From Bacteroidales bacterium (GTDB taxonomy: Bacteria; Bacteroidota; Bacteroidia; Bacteroidales; Marinilabiliaceae): DNA of 64,000 nucleotides. A program made the translations under genes and the position numbers. The first letter of the stretch is position 1. Each line of letters begins with the position of its first letter. Below the pieces are notes generated by a model that made no database searches, was not told where the DNA came from, and saw only the letters and a list, made by a program, of their open reading frames with translations. The stretch covers positions 1 to 64,000 of the forward strand of contig JAFYCM010000055.1 of the NCBI GenBank assembly GCA_017539645.1. The letters run 5' to 3'. This document shows positions 15,829 to 23,716 of this stretch, in pieces.

Positions 15829-16206
15829 ATGAACAAAAAAGTTGACCTTCTAAACGCTCTTCACAAGATGCAAGAAAGGGAAAAGCTAGAGGGGATCTCA
15901 AGTGCTACGAAATATTTATTGCAAAATGGCTACACTCATGAAGACGCACAAAGCGTTGTAGAAAATCTATTTGAAAACGTTGAAGAACTTAGGGGCTTCC
16001 CTCCTTTTGTAATGGGTCTTGTAAGGTTTATTGCGGAAGGGCAACTAATGGCAGATGATTACGAGAAAATGAACAAATTGTTGGCCGCATGCCGAAATAG
16101 CGAATTACAGATAGATCATATTTGTGGAGGCTGGGACAATGGTAGATACAAGGTATTCACTCTCAATGAATTGCAAGATATTCTAAAGATCTCGTTTGAC
16201 GAATAG
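15829..16206 (+). CDS. Hypothetical cytoplasmic protein, 125 aa
   Basis: Not recognised. The product is mostly helical and charged, without a signal peptide or membrane segment. The N-terminal half reads as amphipathic helices (NKKVDLLNALHKMQEREKLE, GYTHEDAQSVVENLFENVEE), and the C-terminus ends ILKISFDE. The start ATG follows a plausible promoter. It stands alone between secDF and the nuclease-like gene and opens an accessory stretch of lower GC. Coding character is supported by a full open frame with normal codon variety; function unknown. Confidence 0.6.
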   Translation: MNKKVDLLNALHKMQEREKLEGISSATKYLLQNGYTHEDAQSVVENLFENVEELRGFPPFVMGLVRFIAEGQLMADDYEKMNKLLAACRNSELQIDHICGGWDNGRYKVFTLNELQDILKISFDE

Positions 16207-16294
16207 TTGACAAAAGCAGATAAATACAGATAAGATGTTCAGCGTTGACTTCAGTAAATATTGACTTCCAATTAATAACTAATATTGTGCTAAT

Positions 16295-17344
16295 ATGAAC
16301 AATCAACAAAACGAAAGCATTAATCTCATCGAGAAAGATTTGACTTTTTCAGGCGACAAAACGAGAGAGTCTGTCTACAAAATTTTCAACTTCAAACAAC
16401 TACATGAGCCATTTATAGAGAGAACTTGGTGGCAGCATGGAAATGATTCTAAATATTCCGATAATTCCTATTCGTTTTCTATCGATGGCATTGATAATAA
16501 AAAGATTTCGAAGAATAATTTAGAGGATGTAGTTCAAAAACTCTCAAACTTGTTTAGAATAGATAAAAACGAAGTATTCGCCACAAAACTGAAGGAAGTT
16601 TGCAATGGCAATGGTAATGAAATCCGTAAAATAACTACTGTTCATTCCTCGTCTTTGTGCGCTTTACTATTCTTCTACAACGTATCAGAAGATAATCCTA
16701 TAAAAATAAATGGTGTCAATTACGGCGAGGTCCTTTTCGAGTACAAAAACAAATGCATCAAAGACAATGCGCCCTCAAATATTGACATTGCTCTTGTGAG
16801 CACAGATAAAAAAACGGTCTTGTTTTTAGAGTCTAAATTTTCTGAATACCTAACGAACAGCCGTGTCTCGAGTGAAATATCAAATTCATATAAGGAAAAC
16901 GAATTGAGCGATAAAATATATTCAACTGATAGTATAGAAAAGATATTTGGCGAAGGTGCACAAAAAGTATCTTCTGGTAATTATTTCAAAATAAAAGCCA
17001 AACAACCTGCTTATATCGATGGCATCAAGCAAATGATTTCGCACTATATTGGAGCTGATAATTTTGCAGAAGGAGAACGTGTTGACGATCGACTCAAAAA
17101 AATAAATGCTGAGAATGTGTTGTTAGGCACAATAGTATTTGATGGTTTCGAAAACAATCCGCGTTGCGAAGGTTATAGAAAACTATATGAGAATTTTGTA
17201 AAAGAAGTGGGACGCATAATAGGTAATTCAAAGGTGATATTACTTTCAAAGCCACTTACGTATAAAGAATTATGGGAGGAAAATAAAGAATCAATAGATA
17301 GGGATGTCGCCTCTTTTTACGGGGTATGTAAGGGAAACAACTGA
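16295..17344 (+). CDS. Hypothetical protein with PD-(D/E)XK nuclease-like motif, 349 aa
   Basis: I do not recognise the family by name. A stretch near residues 160-185 (SNIDIALVSTDKK then VLFLESKFSEYL) has the spacing of the PD-(D/E)XK nuclease core: an aspartate on one strand, then E-x-K on the next hydrophobic strand. The rest is Lys/Asn/Glu-rich, with no signal peptide or membrane segment. The gene is distinctly AT-rich compared with neighbours such as secDF, which suggests transfer. It is followed by its own terminator, so it is separate from the ATPase gene downstream. A restriction- or defence-type nuclease is a reasonable guess. No methyltransferase or specificity subunit is adjacent. 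Confidence 0.6.
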   Translation: MNNQQNESINLIEKDLTFSGDKTRESVYKIFNFKQLHEPFIERTWWQHGNDSKYSDNSYSFSIDGIDNKKISKNNLEDVVQKLSNLFRIDKNEVFATKLKEVCNGNGNEIRKITTVHSSSLCALLFFYNVSEDNPIKINGVNYGEVLFEYKNKCIKDNAPSNIDIALVSTDKKTVLFLESKFSEYLTNSRVSSEISNSYKENELSDKIYSTDSIEKIFGEGAQKVSSGNYFKIKAKQPAYIDGIKQMISHYIGADNFAEGERVDDRLKKINAENVLLGTIVFDGFENNPRCEGYRKLYENFVKEVGRIIGNSKVILLSKPLTYKELWEENKESIDRDVASFYGVCKGNN

Positions 17345-17367
17345 CCTAATCTCCTAATAGCTACAGG

Positions 17368-17404
17368 AACTTGCTCAGCCACTGCGCTTGGGCAAGTTTT
17401 TTTT
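17368..17404 (+). terminator. Terminator of the nuclease-like gene
   Basis: AACTTGCTCAG pairs with TTGGGCAAGTT (11 pairs, some G-U), followed by eight T. Confidence 0.8.
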
Positions 17405-17416
17405 ATCCGTGAAAAC

Positions 17417-17502
17417 AAAAGTCGCTTGAAAAAGTGGCAAAACAGACACAAAAGTCGCTTGAAAAAGTGGCAAAACAGACATAAAAGTCGCTTGAAAAAG
17501 TG
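17417..17502 (+). repeat. Three 33-bp direct repeats upstream of a DUF4143-type ATPase gene
   Basis: Two units are identical over 32 of 33 bp (17417-17449 and 17450-17482). A third, partial unit (17483-17502) runs straight into the -7 box. Each unit contains AAAAGTCGCTTGAAAAAGTG followed by GCAAAACAGACA. Inside, GTCGCTT-GAAA-AAGTGGC could form a G-U-containing hairpin with a GNRA-type loop if transcribed. The 33-bp period is about three helical turns, so bound proteins would sit on one face of the DNA. Confidence 0.85.
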
Positions 17503-17510
17503 TAAGTTTG
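17503..17510 (+). promoter_or_regulatory. -7 box of the first DUF4143-type ATPase gene
   Basis: TAAGTTTG followed by CATCA. It abuts the third repeat, so the -33 region lies inside the repeat array. The TTTGCATCA string recurs at the promoter of the second such ATPase (58996-59004). Confidence 0.6.
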
Positions 17511-17532
17511 CATCATTACAAGCTGGAACACA

Positions 17533-18870
17533 ATGTACAAGAGAAAAATAGAGCAAATTCTACTTGACTGGAAGAATAGTAGCGAAAGAAAACCTTTGGT
17601 TATAAAAGGTTGTCGTCAGTGTGGTAAGACGAGTTCTGTATTGGCTTTCGCTAAGAAAAATTATGCTCATGTTATTTATTTGAATTTTCATGAGCATCGA
17701 GAGTATAAAACCTTTTTTTCTGGAGCACTTGACATTGAAACCATCACACTTAACATTTCGGTAGGTATAAAAGAAGCAAAGTTTATTCCGAATAAAACAT
17801 GCATTGTGTTCGATGAAATTCAAGACTGTCCAAATGCACGCGCATCTCTTAAGTTTTTCAAGTTAGATGGCCGTTTTGATGTCCTTTGTACTGGTTCGTT
17901 ATTAGGCGTGAATGGTTACAAAACAAAAGAAGAACAAGAAGAAGAAGAAAATGCTTCTATTCCAGTTGGATATGAGAAGGTTATAACTATGTATCCAATG
18001 GATTTTGAAGAATGGTTGTGGGCAAATGGTATTGAACAGCAGCATATTGAGTATATGAGACAATGTTTAATCGACGAAACACAAGTAAATGAAGCTGTTC
18101 ATCAACGTATGCGCCAACTTCTGTTGCGTTATGTTGTAGTTGGTGGAATGCCTGAAGCTGTTTCAACATTCTTCAATACAAACAATATGAATGAGGTTTA
18201 TGAAGTGCAACAAAATATAATTGAAGCCTATAAGGCCGATATGTTGAAATATGCATTACAAGCAGACAAATCGCGTATACGAGAATGTTTTGATTCCATT
18301 CCAGCTCAATTGGCAAAAGAGAATAAGAAATTCCAATATTCTGTAATACAAAAAAATGCACGCGCTCGCGATTATCAAGGTTGCTTGCAATGGATAGAAG
18401 ATGCAGGCATTATTAATCGTTGTTATAACACTACAATTACAGAATTGCCACTCAGTGGAAATATCATTCCCGACACATTCAAAGTTTATATGGCCGACAT
18501 TGGCTTGTTGGTCAGTATGTTAGAACAAGGCACAGTAGCAAGTATAATGCAAGGAAATATGTATACTTACAGAGGTGCAATTTTTGAAAATTTGATGGCC
18601 GACATACTGACAAAGATGGGTCGTAAGCTCTATTACTTTCAGAAAAGTAGCGGTTTAGAAATAGATTTCCTTATTCGCTACAACGGCGAGTGCGTTCCGT
18701 TGGAATGCAAAGCACGTACAGGCAATGCCAAATCGATGAAGACTATTTTGGCGCATCCCGAGAAATACCATATCGAACATGCATTGAAAGTTGGCGATTA
18801 TAATGTTGGACGTGAAGGCGCACTGCTCACTTTACCTTTCTATATGGGCTTTCTATTAACTTCTTTGTAA
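17533..18870 (+). CDS. AAA-type ATPase with C-terminal DUF4143-like domain, 445 aa
   Basis: Walker A is at residues 26-33 (GCRQCGKT; an arginine in the P-loop is typical of this group). Walker B is IVFDEIQD (Asp94-Glu95). The middle has the family's LLRYVVVGGMPEAV motif, and the C-terminal part reads YRGAIFENLMADIL and LEIDFLIRYNGECVPLECKA, a PD-(D/E)XK-like core found in DUF4143. These proteins are abundant in Bacteroidota genomes, often in many copies, and their biological role is unsettled. There is no signal peptide. It is AT-rich compared with the core genes. It is monocistronic and preceded by three 33-bp repeats and a -7 box. A distant paralog with an analogous promoter lies at 59018-60190. 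Family assignment is good; DNA cleavage or regulation by it is not shown. Confidence 0.85.
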   Translation: MYKRKIEQILLDWKNSSERKPLVIKGCRQCGKTSSVLAFAKKNYAHVIYLNFHEHREYKTFFSGALDIETITLNISVGIKEAKFIPNKTCIVFDEIQDCPNARASLKFFKLDGRFDVLCTGSLLGVNGYKTKEEQEEEENASIPVGYEKVITMYPMDFEEWLWANGIEQQHIEYMRQCLIDETQVNEAVHQRMRQLLLRYVVVGGMPEAVSTFFNTNNMNEVYEVQQNIIEAYKADMLKYALQADKSRIRECFDSIPAQLAKENKKFQYSVIQKNARARDYQGCLQWIEDAGIINRCYNTTITELPLSGNIIPDTFKVYMADIGLLVSMLEQGTVASIMQGNMYTYRGAIFENLMADILTKMGRKLYYFQKSSGLEIDFLIRYNGECVPLECKARTGNAKSMKTILAHPEKYHIEHALKVGDYNVGREGALLTLPFYMGFLLTSL

Positions 18871-18920
18871 CCAATAGCGTCATCTGTGCGAATTATCTCT
18901 ACATGCGTAAGTTGAGTTAA

Positions 18921-18947
18921 TTTTTGTCAACTATCGGATTACATTTG
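18921..18947 (+). promoter_or_regulatory. Promoter of the SGNH/MBOAT operon with overlapping inverted repeat
   Basis: TTTTTG (18921-18926) and TACATTTG (18940-18947) form a promoter close to consensus, 11 bp before the ATG. An inverted repeat AGTTGA...TCAACT (18910-18915 and 18927-18932) straddles the -33 element and could be an operator. Confidence 0.6.
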
Positions 18948-18958
18948 CATATAGAAAG

Positions 18959-20344
18959 ATGAAGCAGATAGTAACATTCATATTTTTAGTATCCGTGATA
19001 GCCGTTTTGGCTGTAGTTTGCTATGTATTTCCGCAGCCAAAATGGGAAGTAGGCTCACTGACGCTTCGTTTTCCTCAGCTTTCCGACGTGCTTCGTCCAG
19101 CTGCCGATTCAAAAATCTCTGCCGACTCGGTGGTTATGGCTGTTGAGCAGTCGCTAACAATGACCGTGAAACTCGACTCTGCCGAACAAGCACGCCAAGA
19201 TTCTATACTCTTCTACAAGAAATTTTTCACCGAGAACGCTGCTCGCATATACTGCCCCAACGACGATCCGAAATTCTTTTTCCGTCTCTTTGCCGCACTC
19301 GACGAGGCTCATAGCAATCCGCTACATATTATTCATTATGGCGATAGTCAGATTGAGGGCGACCGCATATCAGGCACGCTGCGTCGACGACTGCAAAAGA
19401 TGTTTGGCGGTGGAGGTCCAGGATTAGTGCCACTACAGCAACCCATACCTCGCGCATCAATTTCGCAAAGCATTTCCGACAGTGTAGCCATGAAATATGC
19501 AGGTGGAATGATTGGTCCACGCGGCAAGCACAACCACTACGGCGCTATGGCCCAGATGTGTCGCATTAGCAACGACACCATCACATTTCGACTCACACAG
19601 TATCACTCAAAATCGATAGAACGAGTAAAAGTGTTTGTGGGTAATGTAGATTCCTCACTCAACGTAGTAGTTAACGACAACAAAAAGAGCATCGGCCGCT
19701 CGCCTAAAATCAAGACGCTTACGTGGTCGTTTCACGCAAAAACCAATAGCGTACGCATAGCATTGAACGGTGCTGCCGACATCTACGGCATTGCATTAGA
19801 TGGGGGCAATGGTGTGTCGCTCACCAACATACCCATGCGCGGTTCAGAAGGAACATTCTTCACACGAATCGACAGCTACGAAATGAAACAGATGCTCAAA
19901 GAACTCGACACGCGTCTGATAATAATGGAATTTGGTGGCAATGCTCTGCCTATGCTCAACGACAGCATCGGCGTGGGCAAATTCTGCAAATTCTTTGGTA
20001 TGCAAATCGACTATATGAAATCGGTCTGTCCGGAGGCCGATATTATGGTGATTGGTCCTGCCGACATGTCGATAAAAATCGATGGCGTGTTGCAAACCTA
20101 TCCTCTGCTTCCGCTACTTGTGGAGAACATGAAGCAGGTGTGTATGGAGAAAAATGCTGCTTTTTGGAATATGTATGAGGTGATGGGAGGTCGCAACTCA
20201 ATGCCCGCTTGGGTGGCGCATCAACCCATTTGGGCAGCTCCTGACTATATTCACTTCTCGTCGCGCGGTGCCGACAGAATTAGCGACCTTCTCTGGCAAT
20301 CGCTAATGAACTATTACAACTACTATAAATTAGTAAACAACTGA
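18959..20344 (+). CDS. Membrane-anchored SGNH/GDSL-like protein, 461 aa
   Basis: An N-terminal membrane anchor or signal segment (residues 4-23) is followed by about 95 linker residues and an SGNH-fold domain. The nucleophile block is HYGDSQIEGDR (Ser130 in GDS), the asparagine block is MEFGGNAL, and the catalytic Asp/His block is PDYIHFSSRGADR. SGNH proteins next to MBOAT acyltransferases (the AlgJ/AlgX type) carry out or assist O-acetylation or deacetylation of cell-surface polysaccharide in the periplasm. The product is longer than a bare GDSL domain because of a beta-rich insert after the nucleophile. It is first in a three-gene operon, with the second SGNH gene 12 bp downstream. The family is clear from its motifs; the substrate is inferred only in general terms. 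Confidence 0.85.
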   Translation: MKQIVTFIFLVSVIAVLAVVCYVFPQPKWEVGSLTLRFPQLSDVLRPAADSKISADSVVMAVEQSLTMTVKLDSAEQARQDSILFYKKFFTENAARIYCPNDDPKFFFRLFAALDEAHSNPLHIIHYGDSQIEGDRISGTLRRRLQKMFGGGGPGLVPLQQPIPRASISQSISDSVAMKYAGGMIGPRGKHNHYGAMAQMCRISNDTITFRLTQYHSKSIERVKVFVGNVDSSLNVVVNDNKKSIGRSPKIKTLTWSFHAKTNSVRIALNGAADIYGIALDGGNGVSLTNIPMRGSEGTFFTRIDSYEMKQMLKELDTRLIIMEFGGNALPMLNDSIGVGKFCKFFGMQIDYMKSVCPEADIMVIGPADMSIKIDGVLQTYPLLPLLVENMKQVCMEKNAAFWNMYEVMGGRNSMPAWVAHQPIWAAPDYIHFSSRGADRISDLLWQSLMNYYNYYKLVNN

Positions 20345-20356
20345 CGTAGCGCTACT

Positions 20357-21625
20357 ATGCTCATACATAGACATATATACATATTAGCCATAATAATAAC
20401 TACACTTACTAGCACTCAAGGCGTAGCGCAAGATTTTTCTCGCTTGCCACAAGTGGTACGTTTGGATTCGAATATGCTTCGCTTCCCTGGTGGCGTGTCG
20501 GAGAATTTCGATGCTCTTGTAGAGCGAATCGACTCGGTGTTACTCTTCGGTCGCGGACGCATAAATATTATGCATATAGGAGGATCGCACGTGCAAGCCG
20601 ATATGTATACACACTACATACGCCAAAACCTCGACTCGCTCAATGGCTGCTTGCATCCAGCGCGAGGATTTATATTCCCATACGCCATAGCTCGAACAAA
20701 CAATCCGCTCAACTATCGAGTGAAATATGGAGGAACATGGATTTCGGCACGAAACGCCATTCGCCAATTCTATCCAACGCAAGGAGCAAGCGGCATCAAC
20801 GTGCGCACCGCCGACACCACTGCTTGGTTCGACATCGACCTCAACACCGACAGCACACAACGCTACTACACCACGCACCTACGCATTTTCGGACGCAGCA
20901 TCGATGGTCGCACTAAGCCCTACATGCTACTGCCCGACTCGACTATAGTGGAGGCCAGCGAAAGCGATAGCGCCACCTATCTGTTCAACCTCAGCGAAAC
21001 GACATCGCGCTTTGGCATTCGCTTTCATTTTACTTACGACACAGCGCAAAACTTGTTGCCCGACACATTTGTTATCACTGGTATGTATGCCGACAACGAT
21101 GAACCTGGCATAGTGTACAACTCGATTGGTGTGAATGGAGCTTCAGTTCCTTCGTTTCTGAATTGCGCCAACTTCGAGCGCGACCTCGGCTACTATCCGC
21201 CCGACCTTGTGGTTTTTGGCATCGGCATAAACGACGCCACAAGCAGCCACTTCAGCGACTCGCTTCTCTATAATAATTACTTGCACCTCATCGACCGCAT
21301 TCAGAAAGTGGCTCCCAAAGCCGCATTCATCTTCATAACAAACAACGACAGCTTCATGCGTATACGTAGAAAATATTATGTGAATAAAAACGGCGAAGTT
21401 GCCCGCACTGCTTTCTATCGCTTGGCTTCACACTACAAAGGCGCAGTATGGGATCTGTTTGAAATTATGGGCGGACTAAACTCTATGCAAGAGTGGCAAA
21501 GAGTGCACTTGGCTCGACGCGATAAAGTTCATTTCACTCGCGATGGATACTTATACGTTGGGCGACTCTTCACCGATGCTTTTCTCAACTTCTACTACGA
21601 CTACGACTGTACTTATGGATACTGA
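20357..21625 (+). CDS. Second SGNH-like exported protein, 422 aa
   Basis: A signal peptide (residues 1-25, ending QGVAQ) is followed by an SGNH domain in which the GDS block is altered to MHIGGSHVQAD (Ser77 in GGSH: the Asp is a Gly). VVFGIGINDAT supplies the GxN block and DKVHFTRDGY the Asp/His block. The overall layout parallels the upstream gene, suggesting an old duplication. The altered nucleophile block may change activity, although the serine and histidine remain. Its stop overlaps the MBOAT start by 11 bp, so the two are probably translationally coupled. Likely periplasmic partner of the MBOAT acyltransferase; that role is inferred from context. Confidence 0.82.
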   Translation: MLIHRHIYILAIIITTLTSTQGVAQDFSRLPQVVRLDSNMLRFPGGVSENFDALVERIDSVLLFGRGRINIMHIGGSHVQADMYTHYIRQNLDSLNGCLHPARGFIFPYAIARTNNPLNYRVKYGGTWISARNAIRQFYPTQGASGINVRTADTTAWFDIDLNTDSTQRYYTTHLRIFGRSIDGRTKPYMLLPDSTIVEASESDSATYLFNLSETTSRFGIRFHFTYDTAQNLLPDTFVITGMYADNDEPGIVYNSIGVNGASVPSFLNCANFERDLGYYPPDLVVFGIGINDATSSHFSDSLLYNNYLHLIDRIQKVAPKAAFIFITNNDSFMRIRRKYYVNKNGEVARTAFYRLASHYKGAVWDLFEIMGGLNSMQEWQRVHLARRDKVHFTRDGYLYVGRLFTDAFLNFYYDYDCTYGY

Positions 21626-23477
21626 CTTCATAGCTTTTCTACAACACACTTTCGCCTTCGACGATCGACACCCTCTGCTATTCACGCAACTCTATTTCTG
21701 GGTATTCTTCGCCGTGGTGATTCTTTTCTTATCCATCATCGGACGAAGTCGCATTGCTATTCGTAACGCTTTCCTTTGTGCTGTAAGTTTCTTCTTCTAC
21801 TACAAAACGAGCGGAGTATTTCTACTCATACTTTGCTTCACAACATTAGCAAGTTTCTTCATAGGTAGACGTATACATAACGCACATGAAAAGTTTCGCA
21901 CACCTTGGCTTGCTATTGGCATAATTACGAACCTGCTGGTGCTCGCCTACTTCAAATATTCTTACTTCTTGGCCGATATGATTTTCGAGCTCACAGGTTG
22001 GCAAATGGAGGTGGTAAACCATTTCTCTATTTTGGGCAACATCATAGCTGGCGAAGAGCGTTTCAACATCGATGCAATAGTGTTGCCTGTGGGCATTTCG
22101 TTCTATACATTCCAGTGCATCAGCTACTTAATGGATATTTATCGCAAACGAATAACGCCCGTTGATTCGCTTCTCGACTATGGATTTTACGTGAGTTTCT
22201 TTCCGCAGTTGGTGGCAGGACCAATTGTGCGCGCCAACGAGTTCATAGGTCAGCTATACAAGCCATTTTTCCTCTCACGTCGATGGATGGGCATTGCCGT
22301 ATTCTGGATTCTGAACGGCCTTGCAAAAAAGATTATCCTCTCCGACTATTTGGCGGTGAACTTCATCGATAGAATTTTTGCCAATCCTTCGATGTACAGT
22401 GGTTTTGAAAACCTCTCGGCACTATTTCTATACTCATTACAAGTCTACGCCGACTTCTCGGGCTATACCGACATTGCCATTGGCATAGCACTAATGATGG
22501 GCTTCCATTTGCCGCGCAACTTCAATTCGCCCTACAAAGCCACCAACGCCGGCGGATTCTGGAAACGTTGGCACATGTCGCTCTCGCGTTGGCTGCAAGA
22601 CTACTTATACATACCTATGGGCGGCAATCGGAATGCTTCAGCCGGCACCTACATCGTCATTCTGTCGATTGCATTGATTGCCTCAATTCTCTCGGGGAGT
22701 GTTTGGGTAGCTATAATTATTTTGGCTCTCGTGGCTATATGCACCATCTGGGCTCTCGTCCGTCCCGACAAACGCAAACTCATCACTACAAACGTAAATG
22801 CTATGAACACCATGCTGCTTGGCGGCTTGTGGCATGGCGCAAGTTGGAATTTCATGATTTGGGGCGGGCTTAACGGCATAGGTATGATTATATACAAAAT
22901 ATGGAAAGCGCTCGGCCACGTCGGACGCGTGATAATCTCGCTCGCTGCAGCTACTGGTGCATATCTATGGGCGGACGCCACCAACTTGCCCATAGCCAAT
23001 ATAGCTATGGTTTGGCTCGCTGCAACAGCCATTGGCGCCACCGTTCCTGCTATAGTGGCTATTTTCTACCGCGGCACCAATGCTTTCACCAACCAAATGG
23101 CTCGTGCGTGGGCAATAGTGCAGACATTCGTATTCATAACCTTCACACGACTCTTCTTCCGCGCCTGCTCAAATCTCGACCCCGCCGAAGCCAACCGCAC
23201 AGCATGGGAGACAGCTCAAGCTATGGTGCAACGCATCGGCTCGAAATGGGCTACAGCTCAAATTCCTGAGATGATAGATACATATCGAATTCCATTCGCA
23301 CTATTTGTAATAGGTATGATAATACACTGGTTACCAGAATATTTCAAAAGACGTTATAGAATATGCTTCGCTTCAATGCCGCTATACGCCATGACGTTAG
23401 TCTCTGCCTTGGTTATTTTTATTGTATATCAGTTTGTTACCGCCGACTTGCAGAAGTTTATATATTTCCAGTTCTGA
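21615..23477 (+). CDS. MBOAT (AlgI/DltB-type) O-acyltransferase, 620 aa
   Basis: A polytopic membrane protein. The MBOAT signatures are FWKRWHMSLSRWLQDYLYI, PMGGNR and the catalytic-histidine motif LLGGLWHGASWNF. The start MDTDFIAFLQHTF is chosen because the frame extends 72 bp further upstream only as low-complexity sequence inside the preceding gene. Between PMGGNR and LLGGLWHGAS there is an insertion of about 40 residues with an extra hydrophobic helix and a basic RPDKRK turn. This spacing is much longer than in AlgI. AlgI-type proteins pass acetyl groups across the inner membrane to a surface polymer, with SGNH partners finishing transfer. Here two such partners precede it in the operon. 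No polymer-synthesis genes are adjacent, so the acceptor is unknown. Confidence 0.9.
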   Translation: MDTDFIAFLQHTFAFDDRHPLLFTQLYFWVFFAVVILFLSIIGRSRIAIRNAFLCAVSFFFYYKTSGVFLLILCFTTLASFFIGRRIHNAHEKFRTPWLAIGIITNLLVLAYFKYSYFLADMIFELTGWQMEVVNHFSILGNIIAGEERFNIDAIVLPVGISFYTFQCISYLMDIYRKRITPVDSLLDYGFYVSFFPQLVAGPIVRANEFIGQLYKPFFLSRRWMGIAVFWILNGLAKKIILSDYLAVNFIDRIFANPSMYSGFENLSALFLYSLQVYADFSGYTDIAIGIALMMGFHLPRNFNSPYKATNAGGFWKRWHMSLSRWLQDYLYIPMGGNRNASAGTYIVILSIALIASILSGSVWVAIIILALVAICTIWALVRPDKRKLITTNVNAMNTMLLGGLWHGASWNFMIWGGLNGIGMIIYKIWKALGHVGRVIISLAAATGAYLWADATNLPIANIAMVWLAATAIGATVPAIVAIFYRGTNAFTNQMARAWAIVQTFVFITFTRLFFRACSNLDPAEANRTAWETAQAMVQRIGSKWATAQIPEMIDTYRIPFALFVIGMIIHWLPEYFKRRYRICFASMPLYAMTLVSALVIFIVYQFVTADLQKFIYFQF

Positions 23478-23657
23478 CGACATAGCTTTCTGTATTAAAT
23501 ATACATTATGCATATTTATATATATAAGTATGTATATAAGCACATTGATATATGAACTAAGGGTGACGATATGTATGTTTATACATACATATAAATAAAA
23601 ATACCAAAATTTAGCTGCCAATTTGTGTTAATTGACGGATAAAAAGAGCGTTAGTAT

Positions 23658-23665
23658 TAATTTTG
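23658..23665 (+). promoter_or_regulatory. -7 box of the leu operon
   Basis: TAATTTTG followed by CACGC. TTGAC lies 22 bp upstream (23632-23636). The 240-bp gap before leuC is otherwise AT-rich spacer with overlapping TATATA/TACATA words. I see no leucine-rich leader peptide or transcription attenuator. Confidence 0.55.
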
Positions 23666-23716
23666 CACGCGAAAAAGAAATAATTAACAATCATATCAAA
23701 AAACCATATACACCAT

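Noticed and set aside
17417..17502. Type III toxin-antitoxin (ToxIN-like) reading of the 33-bp repeats
   Set aside because: Tandem repeats before a gene fit at first, but the best -7 box lies after the repeats and the downstream protein is a large ATPase, not a ToxN-like toxin.
17317..17556. Minus frame with an 11-residue repeated peptide (LFCHFFKRLL-like)
   Set aside because: The protein repeat simply reflects the 33-bp DNA repeats on the antisense strand.
21543..21614. 24-codon extension of the MBOAT gene
   Set aside because: The extra residues are low-complexity and overlap the previous gene. MDTDFIAF fits better, with an 11-bp overlap.
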